Source: Ascaphus truei (taxonomy: Eukaryota > Chordata > Amphibia > Anura > Ascaphidae). Taken from it: 64,000 nucleotides of DNA. Shown piece after piece: positions 1 through 9,343 of the stretch. Position numbers and translations under genes: made by a program. The stretch's first letter is position 1; each line of letters begins with the position of its first letter. The stretch lies in the NCBI GenBank assembly GCA_036426205.1, contig CM071568.1, forward strand, positions 218,843,216-218,907,215. The letters are read 5' to 3'. The notes below the pieces were generated by a model. That model was not told the DNA's origin, searched no databases, and was given only the letters and a program-made list of their open reading frames with translations.

Positions 1-237
1 AGTTCTCGGATGTTTCGGTACAGTCCCGGATTAGGTTTAAATCTATTAATCTATAATATTCTTAATTATCACTAATATTTTGTATTTCACTTTAGTTAAT
101 ATTGAATAATTCTCTATATATTAATACATTGATTAATATCACATCATACACACAAAATGTTTAATATCAGTTATATTTATTAGAAATATACCGTTGGCCC
201 GATTCTTTTGTTATTGCTTCCATCCATCAGTCGCGGA

Positions 238-681
238 TTAATCTGCTCTCCTCTGGCTCCATTTAGCTCTTGACATTTGGTGTACCAAATGTAATAACAA
301 TACCACTGAATAAAATGTATCAATAAAATTGCCTTTTGATTGATAAGGAAAATACATCGATTTAAGCACAAAAGGTGATTGCTTATATTTTGTGATGTTT
401 TCCAATTCAACTTCACCCAGGACAAGGGTAAGATCTGCCAAAGGATCCATGTCTTCCACCTGAGATGTTGAATGCAATTTGCAATCTAACTCCAATTCTA
501 ATTCCTGTCCTTCAACCACAGTCCTTTTTAATAGAGGGTTAAGTAATGTCTCCACTATTTGAGGCCCTTGTGTGTTATTCAAATCGAAGTTCGTGCCACC
601 GGATTCCACCAGAAATGATGTAAGTGCATTGATGCATTCTTTTTCCTGGGTGTTGAAATCTGATTCCCCGGTTCCCTCCAC
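238..681 (-). CDS. unidentified ORF, 147 codons
   Basis: An open frame on the minus strand runs from a GTG at 681 to a TAA just before 238. A stop codon lies immediately upstream, so a first exon with a conventional start is not visible. The product is acidic in the middle (alternating Glu/Leu around residues 55-65) and becomes hydrophobic near the C-terminus. I recognise no domain. A second minus frame overlaps its end (180-425), so an indel or a splice could change the C-terminus. An AATAAA-type signal follows on the minus strand near 178. It could be a relic of a mobile element or a terminal exon; there is no clear acceptor with a pyrimidine tract. Coding status is uncertain. Confidence 0.25.
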   Translation of the reverse strand: MEGTGESDFNTQEKECINALTSFLVESGGTNFDLNNTQGPQIVETLLNPLLKRTVVEGQELELELDCKLHSTSQVEDMDPLADLTLVLGEVELENITKYKQSPFVLKSMYFPYQSKGNFIDTFYSVVLLLHLVHQMSRAKWSQRRAD

Positions 682-2004
682 TTAGGACTTAAATTAACAA
701 TATATAAATTTGGTATAGATCTAATTATAGATACACATTGCAATGCAGTGGATTCCTTGATATATGGTAATCCTGTGATTTTTCAGTTTCCTGGTATCTA
801 ATAATAAGAGGATACTATATATGCAAGGAAAGCCCTGTTAAGGGTATTATCTGTATATAGTAATTAACATCAAATGAATATATATATATATATATGTTAA
901 ACTCAGTAAAGGGATATTTGATATCAATTGGTTAATGAATAAATGAATATTTGTGTAGGATATTACATACCACATTTTATGATTTGATAAAACGGGTTCT
1001 CATCTAGATTGAACATAATATATTTAATTGTTTAAAATATAAATCATGTGTGCAGGGCTAATTAATTAGCATTTCTCCCCCCATATATGCTGGGAGGTTT
1101 TACCCAATGGTTAACCCCTGACGAAGTCATCTTGTAATGACGAAACGCGTAGGGCGGTGCTAAATTCTGTGGCACACTCACAGAGTCAAGAGAGAGAAGC
1201 TGTACATGGTTGTCGATGGTCCCAGCAATTGAGCAACAACATTTTCAGCATGGACGTTTGTAACCGCTGGTATCCGGAGGAGATCACTTCCGGGTGCAGA
1301 CGCACGAGGTTCCGCTTATGCAGAGTGTAGAGGAGCGACGTCGGAGAACGCTAGGTTCCAGAGACACAGTGCAAAGGACTACGCAGATGGTGGTTGGCGA
1401 TTGAGTATAATCTCATACATGCTTGATTTCTTGCTTTTCTTGTGAGTAGGCAATTGTCTGAACTTTCTGTCCCATAAAATTGTTTTTAATAGTATTACAC
1501 TAGGAGTGCGCCTGTGTTTTCTTCTCTTTCTAGGTATCTATAGGGATTGTTGATCCCAATACCGGGCTGCAAATCCAGGGTGGACTACATTTTGGGACTA
1601 ATTGGACATTCATCGATTGGTCACTTTTTTATATTTTATATATTTTTTATTTTATAATTTTTTATATAATATTATTTTTTAATATTACATTTTTAGATTC
1701 TGTGTATTTAGTGACTAGTGGATAGTGTGCATTTAATACGCAGATTTAGTTTAGGATTGCATTTTTTATCAACATTGGGTATTCAAATAATTACTTAGCC
1801 ATATTCTAGACTTAAAATATCTCCCAACCTAATTCTAGTGGTGATATAAGGCGCTACTTTTTTTGTTCTTTGTTTTGTTATATATATATATATATACTGT
1901 AATAACTGAGCCTAGCAGAAGGAATCTCTGTAGCACAATGACAGAGGAAGCACGATGCCAGCAGGAAGACAGAAAAAGAAAACTCAAATTTAACTGAGGG
2001 TAAT
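682..2004. other. gene-free AT-rich repeat DNA
   Basis: No ORF with recognisable content is seen. The segment contains short AT dinucleotide runs (about 877-896 and 1877-1897), a strongly AT-rich patch at 1620-1690, and a repeat-like stretch at 1080-1600 that carries the hairpin plus GAAACGCGT motif described separately. Confidence 0.6.
1117..1152 (+). repeat. CTGACGAAG-hairpin-CGAAACGCGT motif
   Basis: CCTGACGAAG is followed by a 5-bp inverted repeat (GTCAT 1126-1130, ATGAC 1137-1141) and then CGAAACGCGT. The same layout with different arm sequences recurs at 24578-24610, 31931-31964 and 32394-32427, and in weaker form at 45649-45683, in otherwise unrelated contexts. I take it to be a structural part of repeat families. 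Confidence 0.6.
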
Positions 2005-2611
2005 TTAAATAAATACTAATAATAATAATGAATTAGGTATTGTCTGCGCATCAATAAAGCATCAATTGCAGCCATAGCTCCACAAAATGCATGTACTGTA
2101 GCAAATACTTGGTTCTTATAGTGTGGTCTGATAAACATGTGGTCTCTATAGATGCATAATAAAGACTAATGCAAGACAGGTGCTATTTAAGGTGTGTACA
2201 CCCATGTTGAGCTCAATTAGGAATAGACACACCTCAGCTTCGTTTGTCATGTTATTATGTTAATGAACCTCACACAAATGTTTGCAGCTATTTTTGGACA
2301 ACTCAAAATTGATGTCCTACTTTTGCGAGCCACAAACTGGCCATTTGCACCCTCACAATGAGTTTGTGCTATGACTCCACTGTTGTTAGCCAACTATAAA
2401 TTAGCCCCAATGTGCCTTAGAGGCTAGCACTTTTTAGTAAATATGGGTCCATATATTATTTCTCAATCAAAAAATCCCTTTGTTATGATTAATATCTTCA
2501 AAAAGAATAATCAAGAAAGGTTGATTTTTCTACCTCCTCGTTTGATGTGTTGATTTTATTGAATTTAAGATATACAATATGTTCCATAGTGCTCTTGGTT
2601 CACTATGTGTG

Positions 2612-3425
2612 TGTAGCGGACATGTAAAATGGCTACAGTCATCTCTCCTGCTGGCAGTAAGGCCTGGTAAGTTGTGGGCATGCCAGCAGTAATTATGGAG
2701 GTTTGCCCTCACACCCTGGTGGGGTGCCCTGTGTATGGATGGGAGTAGTCACATGCTCTGACTCCATGGTTAGTGATGTCAGAGGTGTGTCAGCTTCCAG
2801 AGTATACATAAGGCACAGCACTGAGTCTAAAGTTAGATCTGCGTTCAGCCCTGCCAAGAGGAGGAGTTCTGGCAGGAGCTCCAGTTCAATTACTAGTCTA
2901 AGTGACTGAGAGTTATGTTATAGTAACCATAGAGGAGACTGTGTCCAGGGACCTGGCACAGGGCAGTGATCCCTGCGGGGATAGGGAATCCCTATCTAAG
3001 GAGAGATACACCTTTTAAAGGGAGGCACTGACTGCAGAATGAGTGGCTAAGAATATACTGCGAGGGGCAGCTAGCCCACATCACCAATAAAGATGTTCTC
3101 ATTCACAAACCCTCTCGTGTACATGTGTGGAGTGAATGTACAGAGAGGAGCACCACGGAGGAGTTCCTCAACAGGATCATCCCCTTGCGGACGCAGGGAC
3201 CCTGCTGAGGTTGAGGCGCTGCACTGGAACTAGGTGAGACTCAGCACACTACCTCAGCTGCCTGTCTGGACGGGTCCTCCCCACACACCATCATGCGGGA
3301 GACTCAGGAGTCCTGTTGCCAACAGGTGCACCACCAGACACTACCACACTGTAATGGGGGCCGGTTAGACCACAGGGGCCAATGTGAGATTGGGTGGGTC
3401 AGGCCAGTTCAGAAATACCGTTACA
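2612..3425 (+). repeat. 5' LTR of the provirus
   Basis: It begins TGTAGCGGACATG and ends ACCGTTACA. It is 814 bp and matches 7029-7835 almost base for base. A polyadenylation signal AATAAA lies at 3086-3091 in a CACCAATAAAGATG context, which places the R/U5 boundary roughly at 3105-3125. A possible weak TATA-like element (GTATACATAAG) lies near 2804. Confidence 0.85.
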
Positions 3426-3427
3426 TT

Positions 3428-3445
3428 TGGAGGCGAGCTGCTGAG
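3428..3445 (+). promoter_or_regulatory. putative primer-binding site
   Basis: Two bases after the LTR end the sequence reads TGGAGGCGAGCTGCTGAG. TGG would pair with the CCA tail of a tRNA. TGGAGGC would fit a tRNA ending in GCCU-CCA, as threonine tRNAs do, but I see no match beyond the first seven or eight bases, so the primer identity is tentative. Confidence 0.5.
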
Positions 3446-3957
3446 ATCAGATCTGTCATCAGGACAGGCTCTAGCTAGGCACACAGGGAGAGCGTCTGCT
3501 GCCACTCTGTGCTGCGTAGGGACGGACCTAGGGGTGGTCAGGGGGCTGACGGGATATTGTCAGTTCGCAGGGACAACCTAGGGGCCTGAAAGGAGTGAGG
3601 GGTCTGGAGCCGGGCTATAGCTGACCGAGTCACCTTGAGGCAGTGCTAGTTGGTAGGACGCCAGAAGGGATAGCCTGTAACTTGGTCAGGAATCCTGGAG
3701 AGGGTCTGCGCTAGGCTGACCAAGAGAGGTAGACACCCCAAGTACTGCATGGCAGAGCCAGAGAACCTAGCCCATTCCAGACACTTACCATAGGGAGCAC
3801 AGACTGGGAGGAAGGAGACACAGCAGACACTGAGAGAGTGAGCCTAGCCTGAGGTAGTGCAACATGAGTCCAGCCTAGTTCAGGTACACATGTGGTGGTG
3901 CATCTGAGCAACTCTTTATTGTACTGATGTGGAGGCTGCCCCGCAGAGCGGAGCCCC

Positions 3958-5196
3958 ATGTACGATAACTGTTACGAGAGAATGGAGGATCCGCGTGGTG
4001 CGGAGAACACAAAATGGCGACCAGAGGCTGATGGGGAGGGCACCCGTGGCGTGCACCCCACTGAAGAGCAAACTGTCGCCGAGTTATCATTAACCAGTGT
4101 GCTCTGGAGCGGAGCGAAGGCTGTGGCTGCCCCGTTTTTATCCTGTCTGGGACACCGAGGGGCCACCCTTGAAGAGTGTGAGGAAATTGTAATAATTGGG
4201 GGAGAACCCCGCGAGGAGAGCAAACAAACTGACTTTTTGGGCTTAACAGCCAACCAAAATGGCGGTTCCCGCTTGCTAGGGAAACCGCATGGGACAGTCA
4301 CAGAGGAAATGGCTGATGCAGAACTTGCAAAGAGCTGTCCGGGAATGGCGCGAACAGCAGAGCCCCGCCCTGATGGGGGGCATGGCGCGAAAGCTATGGC
4401 GGCGCCTTCATGGACAGTGACTCACTCGGCCCCTGTGCTGAGTCAACCGCTTAGTCTATGGGACCCTCCCCTGATTTCCACCAGGGGGAGTGACTTTCAA
4501 CTATGGCCTGTGGGAATGCACCCACTGGGCCCAGGGACTGATATCCAGACGGCGCCACTACAAAAAGTAGTTCCGGCCGCGGAAATGATTTGCAAGAAAG
4601 AGGGATATTTTGCACGCAAAGCTGCTGCAAGGAGAAGGCGGGAACTAGCCGCGGGAAAAGAATCCAGCTCTGAGGAGGAAACTGGCGCGAAAACGCAGAC
4701 CGCGCCCACCAGGACTGAGAGAGGCGCGGCCTTAATTAAGGGGCATGATATTCCCCTGTGGGACCCGCCCATAATTGCAACCCCTGGGGGCGGGTTCCAG
4801 CTATGTCAGCGGAAGGAGGAGCCGAAGCAGGAAGTGACTGGCCCAGAAGCTTCTACCGGAGAGTTGCGAGGAACCACTGACCTGGAGAGACCCACACTGA
4901 AAGTGGTCCCTACAAAAAGAATGGCCTGCCCCTCCGCTGTGGGAACTATGGTCTCCACTCAGCCCTACTCAGTACCCGGCGGGTTACTAGTAGTAAGGGT
5001 GGCTAACACCGAGACGGTGGTCGGGCTCTGCCTACAATGCGGGCTGCCCGGAGGCACGTCAACACGGCGGCACGTTTCCCACATTGCGGGACACTGTACT
5101 TATGGCCTATGCCAACATATATACCGATACAATCGGCTGACCCCCCGGGGGACCAGGCTAGGCGAGCCGCCGAGTCCCCTGGCGCACTATGGATAG
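3958..5196 (+). CDS. provirus ORF1, unknown protein (412 aa)
   Basis: This is the first long ORF of the provirus, starting at an ATG about 530 bp after the 5' LTR. The product is rich in Glu, Pro, Gly and charged residues and is probably largely disordered. Residues about 163-183 and 263-282 share a repeated pattern LWDPPxIxTxGxxFQL, an internal duplication. A basic patch ARRRREL lies near residue 225, next to an acidic SSSEEE run. The last 60 residues contain a Cys/His cluster (C-x2-C, then several His, then C-x4-C) that could bind zinc; it is not the retroviral C-x2-C-x4-H-x4-C knuckle. The last 160 nt overlap ORF2 in another frame. Position suggests a gag-like role, but no Gag domain is recognisable. 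An indel-broken copy lies at about 14580-15830. Confidence 0.55.
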   Translation: MYDNCYERMEDPRGAENTKWRPEADGEGTRGVHPTEEQTVAELSLTSVLWSGAKAVAAPFLSCLGHRGATLEECEEIVIIGGEPREESKQTDFLGLTANQNGGSRLLGKPHGTVTEEMADAELAKSCPGMARTAEPRPDGGHGAKAMAAPSWTVTHSAPVLSQPLSLWDPPLISTRGSDFQLWPVGMHPLGPGTDIQTAPLQKVVPAAEMICKKEGYFARKAAARRRRELAAGKESSSEEETGAKTQTAPTRTERGAALIKGHDIPLWDPPIIATPGGGFQLCQRKEEPKQEVTGPEASTGELRGTTDLERPTLKVVPTKRMACPSAVGTMVSTQPYSVPGGLLVVRVANTETVVGLCLQCGLPGGTSTRRHVSHIAGHCTYGLCQHIYRYNRLTPRGTRLGEPPSPLAHYG

Positions 5197-6830
5197 GATG
5201 TGCGAGTCCCGGAGAAAGGGGACTGGAGCCGGTCAAGTCGGCTGGGTCGGCCGCAACCGAGACAGTCGGGTCACCTCCTGACCGCACCGAGAAGGGAGAA
5301 TACTCGGACGAGGATCTCCGTGAACTTGCGGAGGTAACAGCGAGGCCCAGGATAGAACCGGGGAGGACGACACCCCATGGTACTAGCAGCTGTCAGAAAG
5401 ACAGGACGTCCCCCGCAGATCGGCGAGCCGAAAGACGGAGTCCCTCCGCCTCAGAACGTGGCGGCGACGGACGAGAGATGCCGGCACCCCTGCGGACGGG
5501 TAAGAGGAGTCCCTTCACTTACCTTGCCCCAGCAGACGGTGTAGGAGCGGAGAGGCCATGCCAGGCCGCAAGCGCACGTGGAGAGACGGCATCACTTCCG
5601 GTGAGGACGACGGCGGAGCTTCCGGATGTCGTCATTGAGGAAGAGATCCCGAATGGGGGTCCAACCCGCGATGACGGTGTTTCCGGTTCCGGGGAGGACT
5701 TCACTTCCGGTGGCGACAGCGGAACCCCGAGGAAGAATGCAGCGACGCTTCGGCGATCGGGGGAAGGTCCCCGATCACCTACAAGGCCCAGGAGTTGGAT
5801 GGGCGATCCAAGGACTGAGGAGGGTGAGATATCCTCATTGGACCAGTCTACGGACAGCCAGGAACGGGTCGTAACCCCGTGGGGTCCAATTCCTTGCCCA
5901 TCCGCCCAATCCCCCGCCCTAGCTAAAACCCCTGCCCCAATCACACGGTCCCCGGGTTCCCCGCCTAGTTTGGAATCTGTGGACATATCATCAGGGGGAG
6001 AAGGGAGACGGACTGGGGAAAGACAGCGCAGTGGCGCTACGGAGGGTGATTCTCGGGGAGGAGGAGAATTGAGAGTGGTCACGACAGCACCCGAGCCAGT
6101 GATAAAGGCCCCGGGGTCTTCCAGGTGGTTTCTACCGCGGTCGTCACGGTCATCGGGGATATTTTCTATAGATGATGATAGGGAGTCAGGGAGGTCAGAT
6201 AGATTCAGAGAGAATCGTTGGTGGGCCCCACTATTCGAAGGGTACTCTGCTTGGATGGACCGCACTCGGTTCCTCATCCGGCGAGAAGATGTAGTGGACT
6301 ACTGGTGGGCTGTGGGAGAATTCACACCTGAACAGAGGGACAGAGAGTTGCAGGAGCGGTGGCTGCAGATCGAGAATAGGGAAATAGAACCCATGGGTCC
6401 TAGCATCCTATCAGACCCCGTGGACCCTGATGAGCCCCTATCATGGGTGTTACCTGGGAGGGCAGGTAAGGCTGACCTGACTAGGATAAGCAGGGCCGAG
6501 AGAACCATAATGGCTCGGTATAAATCTTCCCACGGGTTGGAGTACCCGTATGTCCCTGAGCCTCTCATGGATGAGATAGAGGACAACCGGGATAGGTGGA
6601 TTAGGAAGGCCATTGAAATGCACCTAGTAGGAAGAGGGAGTTCCGTGATAGGAAAGAAGGCCGAGGAGCGCATAGAGCACTTAGTGCGGGTATGGGGCAT
6701 TGGCCGAAACATTTATAAGCACAGGGTGACATATAGGCCTGAGAGGGGACTGCCTAGGCACTATCACGTCACGGTCATAGACATGGGCGGACGAGAGGTC
6801 AAGAAACCTGACCCAAATCACTATTTTTAG
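5037..6830 (+). CDS. provirus ORF2, unknown protein (597 aa)
   Basis: This is the second ORF of the provirus. It overlaps ORF1 by 160 nt and lies in the -1 frame relative to it, so it could be made by frameshifting or by its own start. I see no classical slippery heptamer in phase in the overlap. Residues 1 to about 390 are low-complexity (Ser, Pro, Arg, Gly, Glu) and look disordered. Residues about 394-597 look folded: Trp/Tyr-rich at the start (RWWAPLFEGYSAW, then VVDYWW), then a charged, helix-like part ending in a basic region (VWGIGRNIYKHR). No catalytic motif of a polymerase, protease or integrase is present, and no signal peptide or membrane span is seen, which argues against Env. Function is unknown. 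Confidence 0.55.
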   Translation: MRAARRHVNTAARFPHCGTLYLWPMPTYIPIQSADPPGDQARRAAESPGALWIGCASPGERGLEPVKSAGSAATETVGSPPDRTEKGEYSDEDLRELAEVTARPRIEPGRTTPHGTSSCQKDRTSPADRRAERRSPSASERGGDGREMPAPLRTGKRSPFTYLAPADGVGAERPCQAASARGETASLPVRTTAELPDVVIEEEIPNGGPTRDDGVSGSGEDFTSGGDSGTPRKNAATLRRSGEGPRSPTRPRSWMGDPRTEEGEISSLDQSTDSQERVVTPWGPIPCPSAQSPALAKTPAPITRSPGSPPSLESVDISSGGEGRRTGERQRSGATEGDSRGGGELRVVTTAPEPVIKAPGSSRWFLPRSSRSSGIFSIDDDRESGRSDRFRENRWWAPLFEGYSAWMDRTRFLIRREDVVDYWWAVGEFTPEQRDRELQERWLQIENREIEPMGPSILSDPVDPDEPLSWVLPGRAGKADLTRISRAERTIMARYKSSHGLEYPYVPEPLMDEIEDNRDRWIRKAIEMHLVGRGSSVIGKKAEERIEHLVRVWGIGRNIYKHRVTYRPERGLPRHYHVTVIDMGGREVKKPDPNHYF

Positions 6831-7018
6831 GGGGTACTAATACATTACGCGGGTTTGTGGCTGCTGGTCGGGGCGGGCTTGGCGGAATGTACTGTAGTCA
6901 TTTTTGTTATACACCATGAAGATTTGTATGAAAAGTTAACCAATTATGTGTTGTATTTCAGTGCTTCCTGGAAAAGGGTATACAAATTTAGGTCCCAGCG
7001 AGGACGATGGGATTCACC

Positions 7019-7028
7019 AGGGGGAGAA
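7019..7028 (+). promoter_or_regulatory. polypurine tract
   Basis: AGGGGGAGAA directly abuts the TGTAGCGG start of the 3' LTR. This is the expected plus-strand primer site and it fixes the LTR boundary. Confidence 0.8.
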
Positions 7029-7835
7029 TGTAGCGGACATGTAAAATGGCTACAGTCATCTCTCCTGCTGGCCAGTAAGGCCTGGTAAGTTGTGGCATGC
7101 CAGCAGTAATTATGGAGGTTTGCCCTACACCCTGGTGGGGTGCCCGTGTTATGGATGGGAGTAGTCACATGCTCTGACTCATGGTTAGTGATTGTCAGAG
7201 GGTGTGTCAGCTTCCAGAGATACATAAGGCACAGCACTGAGTCTAAAGTTAGATCTGCGTTCAGCCTGCAAGAGGAGGAGTTCTGGCAGGAGCTCCAGTT
7301 AATTACTAGTCTAAGTGACTGAGAGTTATGTATAGTAACCATAGAGGAGACTGTGTCCAGGGACCTGGCACAGGCAGTGATCCCTGCGGGATAGGGAATC
7401 CTCATCTAAGGAGAGATACACCTTTTAAAGGGAGGCACTGACTGCAGAATGAGTGGCTAAGAATATACTGCGAGGGGCAGCTAGCCCACATCACCAATAA
7501 AGATGTTCTCATTCACAAACCCTCTCGTGTACATGTGTGGAGTGAATGTACAGAGAGGAGCACCACAGAGGAGTTCCTCAACAGGATCATCCCCTTGCGG
7601 ACGCAGGGACCCTGCTGAGGTGGAGGCGCTGCACTGGAACTAGGTGAGACTCAGCACACTACCTCAGCTGCCTGTCTGGACGGGTCCTCCCCACACACCA
7701 TCATGCGGGAGACTCAGGAGTCCTGTTGCCAACAGGTGCACCACCAGACACTACCACACTGTAATGGGGGCCGGTTAGACCACAGGGGCCAATGTGAGAT
7801 TGGGTGGGTCAGGCCGGTTCAGAAATACCATTACA
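7029..7835 (+). repeat. 3' LTR of the provirus
   Basis: It is 807 bp, from TGTAGCGG to TTACA. The first ~380 bp differ from the 5' LTR mainly by dropped or gained single bases in short homopolymers. From about 7400 onward there are only a few substitutions, and AATAAA at 7496-7501 is conserved. The length-change pattern in the first half suggests residual sequencing error rather than true divergence. Confidence 0.85.
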
Positions 7836-9343
7836 TGTGTTTTCAAGTTCACACAGAAGTTATTGAGAAGGTTAATTGTGAAAAGCAGGAATAGGGTTTT
7901 GTCCTTGGAGACAAGGACCCCAGTGGCACATGCATTCACTGGGCAGGTTGCATAGAGACTTGCAATGTAACACTGCAAAAGCACTTGGCTCTTTTCCCTA
8001 TTACAGTGAAGAATAGAATGTTATCCTTGTATATTTGGTACATAAATCTCTAAAACTTATTAGACACTACATTATAAAAATGCACAAGCAAAGTTAATGA
8101 CACAAACACAAAGTATCATACATACTCCTGGGGGAAATATGTGTGTATCTGATGTAGTATGACCAAATACAGAAAAATCAACATTTAAAAAAAATAAAAT
8201 AAACACGAGGACATGGTAAATAAGAAATGAATTATTCTAACAATGTTTCAACATAGGATTTATAAACACAAAATGACAGCAGGTACACTATATACAAATG
8301 ACATCTTCCAGCTGTTAAATATCAATGATTTAAATCCTCTTAATATTCTTAACATTTGTATTACTTTCTAGTTTTCATTTGTCTTATTGGAAGGTAATAT
8401 TTACTGGTGGAATATTAGCATTCACAAGCCCCCAAATTCTCAAAAGCTCCCATTAAATATGTGTTTAAGTCATTTTGCCATGGACGATTTAAGTCCTGTC
8501 CTTATAAATGGATCTTAAATCTTTCCAAAATGGAGAAGAAGTCTTCAAATGCATAATGAAAAGGAACCAAAGTAGCTGCAGAGAATCAAGATCAGTCACC
8601 ACTTCTTTTGACCTGGCATCCTTTTACCTACTTCAAAGGAGAGCAATAAATATTAGGCAAAATTATATAAAGTCTAAAAGCAGCAATGCCAGTTGCTTGT
8701 TTTTTATTTAGTTTTTTTCAATCTTACTTTACCTGTACCAGGGGATAATCAACGGTGACAATAAACCTACAAACATGGCGACGGACTACAAATATGGCCA
8801 CCAAGTTACGAATACAAAGCCGCAATTTTTCTATTGCCTTATGGAGCAAGCCCTGAGTAGAGCAACCATATTGCTTCCCCAGTTTACCTGGTGGATAGCC
8901 GGTAAACCCCAGAGGGACCCTGGATGTCAGAGAAGCATCATAGAGGTCCAGAGAACCCCCTGGTTCAGGTCTAATTGTTGCTTTAAGATACATAGAAAAG
9001 GACATATATTTCTATTTTGATATGATATAAGTATTTCCTTTTTTTAATTTTTTTTAATCAAGTAGAAAAATTACCTTTTTAATTTCTGCTTTCAAGTTAC
9101 ATGGGTTACTTTGGAGACTGAAAAGGGATTTCTTGAATCTTTCAATAACTCTCCTTTTCAAGTTATCATGCAAAGCTGGAGGGAGCTATATTAATTTAGA
9201 AAAAAAATTGTGATTAGACTATTTTACATTAAATCTACTATTTCCATACATTGTACTTTAATCATATGTGCTGTAATTCAAAAAAAAATAAAAAAATTGA
9301 TTCTTTCAATTATATTTATTATCCAAGATTTATTTAAACATCG
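7836..9343. other. AT-rich flank, no gene seen
   Basis: This sequence directly follows the provirus in both units (counterpart 18551-20130). It is AT-rich with short, unsupported ORFs on both strands. No splice-bounded exon, RNA gene or recognised transposon protein was found. Confidence 0.55.

Larger units (their letters stand above)
2612..7835 (+). mobile_element. complete non-autonomous LTR provirus, unknown ORFs
   Basis: Two direct LTRs (2612-3425 and 7029-7835) bound a 3.6 kb interior. The element starts TGTAGCGG, ends TTACA and is flanked by TGTG on both sides (2608-2611, 7836-7839), a 4-bp target duplication. A TGGAGGCG primer-site-like sequence follows the 5' LTR and the polypurine tract AGGGGGAGAA precedes the 3' LTR. 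Inside are only two long ORFs (3958-5196, 5037-6830). I see no reverse transcriptase (no YxDD block), integrase or protease motif. By its structure it is a retrovirus-like or LTR-retrotransposon insertion that must rely on enzymes supplied in trans (inference). The LTRs differ mostly by single-base length changes and about four substitutions, so insertion looks recent. Confidence 0.85.

Noticed and set aside
5141..5151. C6G5 run as a -1 frameshift slippery site between ORF1 and ORF2
   Set aside because: In the ORF1 frame no X-XXY-YYZ heptamer with proper phase can be formed there.
5519..6277. 252-codon minus-strand ORF opposite ORF2
   Set aside because: It mirrors the low-complexity coding part of ORF2; base composition explains the lack of stops.
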